A stretch of DNA of 64,000 bases. Source: Copromyces sp. CBS 386.78. Its lineage: Eukaryota > Ascomycota > Sordariomycetes > Sordariales > Sordariaceae. The notes under the pieces are model-generated. The model was not told where the DNA came from. It ran no database searches and saw only the letters and a list, made by a program, of their open reading frames with translations. The stretch lies in contig MU839119.1 in the NCBI GenBank assembly GCA_030685235.1, positions 284,336 to 348,335 on the forward strand. The letters run 5' to 3'. The position numbers were made by a program, and so were the translations under genes. Positions 31,988 through 42,900 of the stretch are shown here, piece after piece (the stretch's first letter is position 1; the number at the start of each line of letters is the position of its first letter).

Positions 31988-33410
31988 TGGCGTTGGACGA
32001 AATGGTATATGCCCGACGTCTGGTTCTCCTTGCCACCCCACAGCACTAGTAGACCCAAACTTGCCGTCGCCAGCACCTCGGAACATATCCAACAAGCCCT
32101 TGAGGCAACGAATAGCACACTATGCATCAGCATCCGCTGCGTACTTTTCTCTCTCTACGCTGAGGCCGACGACGAGCTGAAGTCGCGCATCGAGGATCTC
32201 TCCCACGACTACACTCTCCGGTTGATAAAAGATGTCAAGAAACTGACAACAGGTCATCGACTTGGTTCTTACTTCGGACCAGACCCACTCTTTTTCCTCT
32301 ACCCGCGACCTGAATTTCTATTCGGACACTCGCAAATACCTTTCTACAAATTAATTCCATCACCTTCAAAGGGAGTTTCTATTGCACCTCCACCTTCATT
32401 CGTCATCCTCCAAGCATAGTTTACTTGGAAGATTTTTTTATTCTCTCACACCGGTCTTTCGAATTTGCCGAGTCCTGTTCGTGCAACGTACTCCTCTGAA
32501 GGCGGCGCGCTTTACCGGTCACATGCTAGCACGGGTACCGGAGGATCTGATATCGTGCAAGTGAGCTGGCTAAGGCTCGCAAACCCGAGTGGACTGACGA
32601 GTACGCACCGAGGGTCGTGGTGGCTGTAGTGGCATTGGGGAAACATGAAGTTGAGGGGACGGCAATGGTTTGGACGCTTCCACAGCTGTATGGAGGTATT
32701 GAATGCGGAAACCCGAATAAAGTCGGTGGCTCGGAAGACAATGGCTGGCAGGATGTCGACGGCCACGGCGGATCCTGCGATCACAGAAAACAAGATGGGG
32801 TGAGCTTGAATCACCCCTTGCTTAGATACAGTCACTATGACGAAGCCGAGAGCGGTCTCCATAATAGATGTGAGGCAGCGCTACTAGGTAAGCAGCGGAC
32901 GATCCAGTCGAGGTTGTCTATGGCTTGGTCTCGTTTGGCCAGATGCCCCTCCGCCTCCAATGTAAGAAACCCAAATGTTCGGATGAGTGACAACCCACGC
33001 CGTCTGCCTGAGCAGCACAGACTTCAGATTACCTTATCTATCTGGTCACCTGGCTGGCAACTGGTATTAAATCCGAAGATGTTTGCCCACAGTATTTCTG
33101 CCTGCCGTTCTCTTTGCTGGCCCGCTCTCTCTTTCTCTCACTCGAATTTCACCTCATCCTTGTCGTACCTCCCAAGATTCTCACCTCGCAAGCAAGATCT
33201 TCGTCTCCAAGATTTTTTTTCTTCAAGACAGTAACTTCGTCCTTGAAGCTTGAAACTCTCACTGAGAATCATCACGACTGCAATAAACTCTTCATACACC
33301 TCGTCCTCGTCGGCATTTTTCAGACATACATCAACCTGTCTCTACCTCTAATCTCCTTCTTCCAACCCGCTTACGTTCCTCCCACCTTCGTGCCCCCTAC
33401 TCCACCTACC
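31988..33410. other. Intergenic with possible coding remnants; 5' leader of family member 5
   Basis: A plus-strand frame at 32009-32419 includes LYAEADDELKSRIEDLSHDYTL and may be another exon of the preceding decayed gene. A minus-strand frame at 32526-32741, Cys/Ser/Thr-rich with PSTSCFPNATTATTT, could be a fragment of a secreted protein. Neither can be named. From about 33110 the sequence becomes CT-rich and serves as leader for the gene starting at 33411. Confidence 0.35.
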
Positions 33411-35022
33411 ATGGAGCCCTGGGTGCAAGAGCAAGCGATGATTCGCAGCCTGAGGCCTGCTCCTCTTGATGATCGCGCTTCCTACCAGACCTGGAAAGGA
33501 GTCTTCAGTACGTTTACAATATCCTAAAATTTTCCACGCTCTCATATTAGATGCTCTTGCTAACACTTCATTCTTCGCTCACAATAGACGGGCAGTACAT
33601 CAACTACCATCACCCGGCCGCTCTGTTTCCAGAGCGTTACGCTCCCAACTCGGGCGCGAGCCCGTGGCACTGTCCTGTCCTCGGCTGCGGCGCAGTCCAT
33701 CAGTTTTCTGTGGAACTGGCTGGTCATTTCACCGTGAGTACCTACCTGCTGCCAAACCCATCCCTATCTGCGAGAATGGTTGAGATTCTCGGATACTTCT
33801 GGTTCAGCATTTTGATATGTATGAATTTGAGGAGTCGACATTCTGATAAAAGCATGAGTGGGACAATGTGGAAATCGAGTACTGACAAGAGACACATTTT
33901 GCTGCACAGTACGCTCATCGGGGTGTCACTCTCTGCGACAACCGTAACGGTACCTTCACAATCTTGAGGGGTGAGGAGCAGGCTGATCCCCGCGGGTATG
34001 CCTATGTTGCTGCCCAAAGGCAGATACTAGCTGGCCCCAGGGCGTCATTCCCGTTCGCCACCCCGGGGCCCGAGCACGCCGACGACAACCAGGGCAACGG
34101 CGTGGCGGATGCAGCTGACGGTAGCGAGTCTGAAGCGTGGCGCGACTCTGGCATCAGCATGATGTCAACCAGCGACGAGGACAGCAGCGGCGAAGAAGGT
34201 GGCGAGGAAGACGAGGGCAGCGACGACGACGAGGACGATGACACCGTGATGGGCGATGCGGACGACGACAGCGATGGCTTTCCCGAGGAGACCATGGTGA
34301 TCCCCAACGCCCGTGCCATCGGCCAAACTCCCGGCGACGGTGCGTCTTCTGCTGCGGACGGAAACCCCATGGACGTTAACTCCAGCCAAGCCCCCAGGCC
34401 CGCTGCCCAAGCCGCCATCAGCCCGGTCACCTTCCCCGGCCTCCAGCTGCGCCCGCTCCACAACCTCCAGCCACGCCAGGAGCTGCCCGACCCGACCCCT
34501 CTCCAAACGGAGATCTGGCCCTACATCACGCGCTGGACTCTCTACCCTCTTCCCCTCCCCTCTCCTTTCTCCCCCTCCCATCGCACCCTCCTTGCGCTCC
34601 TCCGCTTCCCCCGCATCCGTTCCTTGCCGGTCTCCTGGCAGGAGCGCCTGCGGGCCCGCACCCCCTCCCTCGGCACCCTCACGGCAATTGCCCTCTACCT
34701 TGGCGGCAGAGCCGAGTCCGGCTCGCCCTGTCAGTCACACTGCGGGCAGTATGGCGCCCTGGTGGAGAGGCTGTTTGCCGTCCAGAGGGAGAAGGCCTGG
34801 GAGGAAGGGTCCGGGCAGTGGAAGTTGGAGAAGAAGTTTGCGTTTCCGAGGTGTGTGAAGGTGCCGGAGGCGTTGGAGGGGGATGGCGAGGTGGAGGAGG
34901 TGTTGGGAGGAAGGCCATGTTGTAACCATTTCTTCCGGGAGTTGAGGGGTGCGTGGGAGACGAGCGAGCCGTTTCCGCCGAGGCCACCGAATGGTCTTGT
35001 TTGGAATGGGCCGATGTGGTAA
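33411..35022 (+). CDS. C2H2-finger / acidic linker / central Cys-domain protein, family member 5 (three exons)
   Basis: The model is join(33411..33507, 33588..33733, 33910..35022), giving 451 residues. Intron 1 is 80 bp (GTACGT...AATAG, phase 1) and intron 2 is 176 bp (GTGAGT...CACAG, phase 0); both are at the positions used in member 1. The finger uses C61, C66, H79 and H84 (HCPVLGC...ELAGHFT/YAHRG) and is followed by CDNRNGTFTILRGEE. A strongly acidic stretch occupies about residues 155-210. The central domain (about 281-430) has IWPYITRWT, LRFPRIRSLPVSWQERL, CQSHC, AFPRCVKVPE and CCNHFF. The protein ends at NGPMW shortly after this domain, so the cupin of members 1 and 2 is missing. A nuclear role is inferred from the domains. 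No RIP damage is seen, although the 28-kb RIPed block starts only about 600 bp downstream. Confidence 0.85.
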
Positions 35023-35130
35023 ATGTAAGGTATAGCGCGGGAGGATCGTTTGAAATGGGACAACTTGGTAAATGTATGGCGTGGGAGGATTGCTTGGAAT
35101 GGTAGCAGTGGTACACGAATAGCGTGGGAG
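35013..35130 (+). repeat. Degenerate direct repeats over the stop codon and 3' UTR of member 5
   Basis: The motif GTGGTAAATGTA...GCGYGGGAGGA...TTGRAATGG starts near 35016 and recurs near 35069 and, more diverged, near 35109. The first copy overlaps the stop codon. The duplication may have truncated the C-terminus. Confidence 0.6.
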
Positions 35131-35620
35131 GAATTGTGGGCGAGTGAGCCGATGGGAGAGAGGGTTTTCTTCGCTGGGTGCTTGTCTGGAATTATTTTCT
35201 GAGAAGGAAAGAGCGGTTGCTGGGGATGATTTGTGTCGGAGAGAATAAAGAGCGTGGCGTTTGGGTTGTGCTTGCTTGGGTCATCTCACGAATAATGGAA
35301 GCCATGAGCTCTGGGTCGTTATTATATATTGCCAAAGCCTGAAAAGAAGGAAGTTGGCACGAATGTTTTGTGTTTTTCTTGTACAATACCTTAGATAGTA
35401 TATCATTTGAACCTCCGCCCTCGTCGCTTTTACACTCAGCAACTCCTCTTGGTTGATGCTATGTGATATGTTTTTTTGTCAGTGTGTGTATATTAATGGA
35501 CAAGTAAATCTATGTAACTAAAAGCACCACAGTTAAACATACGTATAGGACTTGGATTTAGCGATTAATATAAAATAAAAGAAATAAAACAAAATAAAAT
35601 AAAATAAAAGGGTGTAAATA
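35131..35620. other. 3' flank of member 5 and transition into AT-rich DNA
   Basis: No gene is recognised. An (AAAAT)n-type simple repeat at about 35571-35610 marks the border. GC content then drops abruptly. Confidence 0.5.
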
Positions 35621-37440
35621 TCGGTAAAACGGGTCGGCTCGGTTTTGCTAAAACACCTAAAATTTTCGATCTACGGCTCTAAATATTGAAAGGGGTAAGA
35701 TTTGGCCGTTCAAACCGGTTTATCGCATGCTAGGGACTTGGTGTTGAGGCTATTTAAACGAGTTGTGAAATCTCTACTTCCGACGGCCCGTTAATAATAT
35801 TTCTAGCGGTTATTAGGGTATTTCGTATTATTGTAGGGGGTTTATTATATTGGCCTTTCTATTAGTCGATTCGTATAAAGACTGCTAGTAATTACCCTTA
35901 TAGTATTATTATAAAAGCTATTACCCTATAAACTACTCCCCCCCTCTTTTTATATTCTGTAGAGATATTTTACCCTTTTTCTTTCTTTTTTTCTCTATAT
36001 CGGAGCCTTCTTCCCTTACTAGCAATATTGGCGAGGGTAATAACCTACTAATCATCGATGGCGGTAATACTTCGCTTCTTAGCTCCTCCCTTATTAATAC
36101 GTTTAGTACTCTTAAGAACCCTACTAATACAATTTTTAATTATATTAGAGAGATGGTTCGTATCCCGGTGGATAAGGTATATAATGCCCGGTAGTATTCG
36201 TTATTATTATAATATATTAATATTAATTCGTAACTTTTATATAGTTATTATTTTAAATTAGTAAGTTTCTTCGAATTAAATATAAGGGACGTAAATATAT
36301 TATCGAATATTAGTTCGAATACTATAAACCCTATACTTCCTCTGTTAATAAATACGGTATTTAATTTATTAAATATAAGGTTAATAAAGGTAGTAATTAT
36401 AAAATTATTAATTAAGCTTAGTATTATAATAATTATAATATTATTTATATTAGCTATTTTATTAGCGGCGCTATTAATTATTTTAAAGATATTTATTAAA
36501 TCGACAATAAAGTAAAAGGTCCGCCCACTAAGCGCTAGAAGATAATTTCTTAAATTATATTAGAATAGATTATAATAATTTATAGGTTTAGTTATATTTT
36601 TATAACGAAGCCGTTCGCCGATATTTTTAAAGATTTGTTATGTTCGTAGATTGTAGATTACGATATCCCTTTTATTGCTATTTTTAACCCAGTCTTTTAC
36701 TAATTATTATCTTTTCTTAACTCCGAAATAATAATTAGGTTATTACTAGAAGTTAGCGCGACGATTAAGATTTAGGTCGATTATATATATTTATTAAAAT
36801 TTATATTAATTAAAAGTAAATTAGCAGTTATTCTATTTAAGAAGTATATTTCCTTCGATTTTTAAACTTCTAGTAATAGCTTCGCTTTATTAAGAGTTTA
36901 TATTTATTATATTAATATAAATTGGATTTTATATAATTATTTATTCGGGTTATATTACATAAGAGGGGGGTACGGCGGTATAAATATTATATTAGTATTG
37001 TACAATATATTCGATCGATAAGCATTAATTGAAATAGAGTATAGTTAAATCTAGACCTAGAATTAAATCGGCTATTTTCAGTACAATAATATAGATTCTA
37101 ACGATATTTATATATTTTACTTCGTAGATAAATTATATTCTAATAACGATTTCCTAATTAATATAGTTAAGTTCGAAGAATTGAGAGAGCGATTATAATT
37201 GTATTATTTTAGCTATATTTTTAATTTTATTGCGAAAGTATTTTTGGAAGAGGATTTTCGTAGTTTTATACGATTGATAAAGGTTAATATTCGTTATATT
37301 TAATAAGAGGAAGAGGGGTTATTGAAGGAATAGAGGAAGCGGGGTCTTATTAATGCATGGAAACCGTATGATGAGATTAGCGTAGTGCGTCAACGTGATT
37401 ATAATGTTATTGTTGATTCTAGAGAGATCTAGAACCAGTG
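35621..37440 (+). mobile_element. RIPed hAT transposon relic, truncated
   Basis: The plus strand parallels the complete hAT element at 12757-16399. It has a SFDF-x-TS-like stretch near 36855-36880, a GVYI-like repeat after it, and KE-stop-RKRGLINAWKPYDEI near 37325-37375, the RIPed form of the R-x-RGPI-x-KLHN motif. This part is less RIPed than the rest. The C-terminal dimerisation region and the right terminus are missing; other sequence begins at about 37440. The left terminus was not resolved. Confidence 0.65.
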
Positions 37441-39252
37441 CGTCAATGCGCACGGCTATATATATATATGCATATAGTATATGCCTACCCTACGTTAAAC
37501 GTAGTAGGCAAGAGGTCCTTCTATAAAGGAAGCTACGTATTAATACCCCTTTTAGAGAAAAAAATAGTAATATCCTTATTGCTATATATATATAAGCGCC
37601 CGTTAATTAGGCTTAATTACGGCCTTCTACTATACTACCTTATTGACGTCGTTAACTAAGGTTTCTTAAATGAATGCCTCCTTTAATTTATATTTGAATA
37701 TATATCTTCCGTTCTTCATTTTTAAGAAATCTCCCTACTCAACGTTAATTACCCTTTCCTTATTCCTTATACGTTTTAATACTATTCCCTTAATAAATTC
37801 CTACGGATTTTTAACGTTTATTTTCTTTTATTATTCTAATTCCTCAATCCTTCCCTTTAAATTTTTAATTTCCTCCTTTATTTCTTCGTACTTCTTCTTC
37901 TATCCCGCTATAACCTTCTTTATCTCCTTTCTCACTTTAGTAATAGTAATGGCAATTAATACTTTAACTTCCGTAGTAGTAATGAAGGCCCCGTTATTAT
38001 CCGTAGTCAACTCGAAATCGTCCCTATAAATCTTAATTAGTTCGTATATATTAGTGATTATAGTATTAACTAGCTCGCTCTTAACCTCCTTATTTAATAT
38101 AGCGTATTTAAAACGGGTATTATCGGCGATAATCTCGTTAACGGCCGTATCCTTATTAACGGGGTTATTAATTATCTAATTTATTGGGTTATTATTAATA
38201 CTTTATATTACTAGGTTAGTAATAGGTTTAATTATATTAAGGTTTATATTTAACTTTTAGGTAGGCTTCCTTTATTTAGCCTTTAAAGTTTTAATATCCT
38301 AATACTATTAGAATTTTTTATTTATAGTATATTATACTTTATTAATTAGTAGTAAATTAACGTCAGTTTCTAAACGAATTATTTTTATATTAAAAGAATT
38401 GTAAATTATTAATATTTTTATTATTATAACGATATTAGTAAACGATTTTATATTGATTTTACGCTACTCGAAGTTATAAAGTGGATTCTCACCTAGTTTA
38501 AATATCTTTCCGGGCTTATTTCCTATAATATAAGCCTCTAAATCCCAGCTATACTTATTATTAAATTCCTTCTAACTTTTGGGAAGGTAACGTTCCGCCT
38601 TCCGGGTATTATTTAATATATTATAAATTTCCGAGTAATAGAGGATTATTATTGCAGCCTAAACGTTTAATTCCGGAATTTACGGGAATTTCTTATTTTT
38701 TACTAGTATATATTTTAGATTAAGATTAATATTCTTTTACTTATTAAGGATATATTTATTAAAGTTCTTGAAAATTGGATGTTAATTAGTTTTTTAGATA
38801 CTATATTTCTGTTTGTGGCCGAAGATTGCTATAATAGTCTTCAAATCTTAATTTTCCGGAATATTATTAAAGTCCTTAGCGAACTAAATTATAATTTTAA
38901 TTTCGTCGTTTACTTCGTATTCTCTATATTAATTAACGGGGATTTCTATAGCAATCTCGGCTTCTTCATTATTAGGCGTCTTTCTTTTACAAAAATTTAA
39001 TTTAATCGGCCTTACAGTTTCGTACGCTTTTTAATCCCTCTTAAAATTTATTATAAATTCGTCGAATATTATAAGTAGTCGCTATATATATTGGTCGAAT
39101 TTAGGAAAAAATAATAGTAGGTATAAGAGGGAGAAAGAGAAAGAGAAAAAGAGAGAGAGAGAGAAAAAGAGAGAATATATATAAACGAGAGGGAGTAGGA
39201 TAGATAAAGGGAAAGTAGGGTAGTTTATAAGTATTTAAAAGCGGCGCGAAGT
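37441..39252 (-). mobile_element. RIPed retroelement interior, gag-like, minus strand
   Basis: The minus strand carries a long decayed frame. Near its end (38030-37850) it reads TTTEVKVLIAITITKVRKEI followed by a Lys/Glu coiled coil (KKKYEEIKEEIKNLKGRIEEL), as in fungal gag proteins. A GA-rich simple tract is at about 39128-39205. It adjoins the LTR-like repeat at 39253-39929, which could have been its 5' LTR. No pol sequence is present. Confidence 0.45.
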
Positions 39253-39929
39253 TATAAGTATTATAGGGCGCGAGCAAGCACTAAGGTAAGATGTTAATTA
39301 TTGTGCGAGGAACTAGAAGAGGAACCTATACGCATACGAGAACTATATAGGGTATAGTATAGAGCCCTGTAGCTATAGGTCTATAGGGCGGCACTATGCG
39401 TGCTAGTTGTACTATACTCAAATAGCTATACTCAGCTAGTTATACTAATGAGCGACTCTACTGGCACCGTAGGGAAACTCTATTCGCACCGTAAATAAAA
39501 TTTAAACTTCTACGTTTATCTCGGTGAAGATAGAGTATATAAAGATAAAAGTAGGACTAAAATACTTCTTGAATTTTTATAGATTTTTCAATCTATTTTA
39601 CGCCTCTTATAGCTCTGAGATCGGCTAGATTTCTCTTCTATTTAACTTTAGCAGCCCCAAACTTTAATAGTTCTAAGTACCTTCGAATTTGAGGCTTTAT
39701 ATACGGCGTAAACAAGTGATGTAGGGCTTAGAAAATAAAGAAAAAAATAAGGAAAAATCTGGGCTAATATACGTACTGAGAGACCTTTTACTTATAGAGA
39801 AACTTTAGATTTTCTTTTCTATCTACGGTGCGAATAGAGTTTTCCTACGGTGCGAGTAGAGTCGCTCATACTAATATAGCATAGCACTCCTATTTATCTA
39901 TTTATAAAGAGTAAACAATACTTATAATA
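39253..39929 (-). repeat. LTR copy interrupted by a MITE
   Basis: Read on the minus strand it starts TATTATAAGTATTG, the RIPed form of TGTCACAGGCATTG found at 58408. It contains the segment with GGTCTATAGGGCGG shared with 58408-58651. The insertion at 39450-39867 splits it. Confidence 0.75.
39450..39867. mobile_element. hAT-like MITE (418 bp) inside an LTR
   Basis: Perfect 8-bp duplications ATACTAAT flank it (39442-39449; 39868-39875). The inverted ends start GAGCGACTCTACT and extend about 48 bp, each with two GCACCGTA motifs 15 bp apart. The uninterrupted LTR copy at 58408-58651 shows the empty site. The element is non-coding. Its GAGC start and 8-bp duplication resemble the MITE at 7679-8908. 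Confidence 0.85.
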
Positions 39930-42900
39930 CTACCCCCCTCCTAAATTAACGCCCAACTTCAAAATTATTTAAAAACTATTAATATTTATAAAGTAAAACT
40001 TACTAAAGCGGGTAAACGCTTAACGCCAAGCCTCCTATTAAAGGGTCGAATACTAGCTAAAACATTATTAAATATACCCTTTTCGTAAAAATTATTCGAT
40101 TATTACTTTAAATAATCCTAAATAGGCTTAAAACGTTCTTAATTGTTTTATAAACTTCCTATTTATACTTTACTATTATTAACCCCCGATAGGGGGTACT
40201 ATAAGGACGCCTATAGTATAATAATATATAGGGACGCTTATATCCCTATTAATATCGTAAATTATAAAAGCCCTTTATTCGAATTTTATTATAATTATTA
40301 TAATGATTTTTTCTCTATTTTATAACTATCTCCCCCTTCCCTACTAACCGCAATATAAAATTTTAACCGTATAGGTTTTAACCGTTAGTTAAAGGGGGTA
40401 AGGTAAAGTATTAGGGGTAAGAGACGTAGGTACGCCGTAAAATGTATTATTTCCCGGTTACTATTAATAATGCCCTTATTACTATAATAGGGTATCTATA
40501 AAGTAATTCGGCTAGAATACGTAGAATAAACCGTTATTAAACTCCTTATTTTTTATATCCGCTATTAATATCGCTTTACTTATTATTTAGCCTTACACTC
40601 CGTCGGACCTACCAATTATCCGCTTTTAAAATAGTAGTAATAGGGATTGGAGAAGGTACTTTAATCGGAGCTTCCTCCTCCTTATCTTTTAACTAAGCTT
40701 TAAATCCTCTTTTAAAATTAATATATAGCAATTCTAATTCTAATCGTCTTTTATAAAAGTCTTAAATTATTTCTTAATAACTGTTAAAGTTGGCCGTTAA
40801 TTACTAATTTAGGGGGTAGTAAAACTACTTTACTAAATAGTACTATTGTCCTTTAATCTTCTAATAATTTAAGAATTCTTTAAATTCCTAATATTTATCT
40901 TCTTCGAAATTATTAATTCTAGTAACTACTATACCCTCGTTAATTTTAATATTAATTATAAGGTCCTTCTAACCTAATAAGCCTTTAATATATAATTTAA
41001 TTTTAAATACGTTAATAATATAAGTAACTTTTATATTACTAAGTAAAATTAACTCTACTGTATATAAATTAATTTTTATAATACGAAAAAGTCCTTTAAA
41101 ATATAGTACTAATTTATTATATAGCCTATTAATTATATAATTAACTATATTAAATATAATTTCATCCCTAACTTTATATTTAAGCGTATTAATATAATTT
41201 TCGTTCGCTGCTACCTTGTACTTCGTTTATACTTATAAAGAAGAAGTTTTAACGAAATCCTAAACCTCTTTAAACTATAATACTAATTAATTAATATTAA
41301 AAATTTACTTTTTTTATACTTCTATTATATTTAGGGGGAATAATATAAATAATTTTATCCCTATACGAAGGTAAAAACTATAATTAGCAAAGAACGGGGT
41401 TATTCCCGTTAATACTAATTTAAAGTTATTACTTTAGAATTCAACCAAAAGTAGTTAATCTACCCAATCGTCCTATATTTAATTAATAAAAGTTCGTAAA
41501 TATTACTCTAATTTTACGTTAATCCTTTCTATCTATCTATTAATTTCTTTATAATAAAGCGTAGAATACTTTAATTTAATGCCTAGCCGTAAAGATAACT
41601 ATCTTTAAAAAGCTAAAACGAATTAAATACCTCTATCCGAAACTATAATATTTAAAAGACTGTAAAAAGTATAAATATAATTAATAAATTTCTCTACTAA
41701 TTCTTCTATTATTAACCCTTTTATTAGAATAAAGTGCCTTATTTTAATTAGCCTATTTATTACAATTAGTACGTATTTATATTCCGCCCTTCTATTTACC
41801 TATTATAATTTAGGGAATAAAGTTATATAATCGATAGAAATATTGCGCTATAGGGTATTAAAAATAAGTAAAGATTTAAAAAACCTATTAGCAATATTCT
41901 AGTAGCCTTAATCTTACTATAGGGTATATATCCCTTATAATAAATATTTATTACAACTATTATTCCTAACTAGAAATAGCAGTATATTAGTGCTATCGTC
42001 TTATCCCTCCCAAGATAGCCGCCTTATATTAAAGTATAAATATAATAGATTAATTCTAATTAGACCGCCTTATTGTCGGAGGGTATTACTAGTCTATTCT
42101 TAAATATTACCCTATTGTTAACTATATAATATTCAGCGAAGGGGATTTTTAACGTCTTCTTTAAATACTTTGGCTAATAATCTTTTAATTTAATAGCCTC
42201 CCTAATATCCGTTATTATAGGGGAATTAGCGTAAGCCCAATCTATTAAATTATCCGTATAAATACTTAATTTATCTTCGTCTTCTTAAAAGCTATCCTCT
42301 AGGGTATAGACCGTAAAGGGTATTCCCGTATTTAATATAACGTTTATTATAAAGCCTTCGCTATTTATATTTATTAATTCTTAGTTAAACGAATTTTCGT
42401 CGAAGCGTAAAGGGTTAATAAATAGCTTTTTCCTTACCTTTAGCTTATTGTCCTCCGTATTTTTCAATACGTATTTTAGTTTACGGCTTAGGGCGTTAAA
42501 TTTAACGTTAATTAATCCTGGCCGATATTTAATTGTAAAATTGAATTTAAATAAAAATTTAGACTACTTTATATACTTAAGTATAAACTTCTTTATAGTA
42601 TTAAACGTCTTGAAATTCTTATAATTTATAATAATTTTAAAGGGTTAGGTAGCACCTTCTAATTCGGGTCTTTATTCTTTTAGTACTTTAATAACGGCTA
42701 ATAATTCTTTATTATAAATATTATAATTATATTCTATTATAAAATGCTTAGCTGAAAAATAGGTAATTAAATATAATTTACCGTTGTATAACTATAATAA
42801 TATACTACCCGTTAATTAATTAGAAGTATCGATTTTAATAACGGTCGGTTTTTCCTAATTATAGATTTTTAAAATTAGCGCGGTTGTAAATACCGTTTTT

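Noticed and set aside
32512..32862. Minus-strand 116-codon frame with hydrophobic N-terminus
   Set aside because: A Cys/Ser/Thr-rich alternative frame overlaps it and neither has a recognisable family or context.
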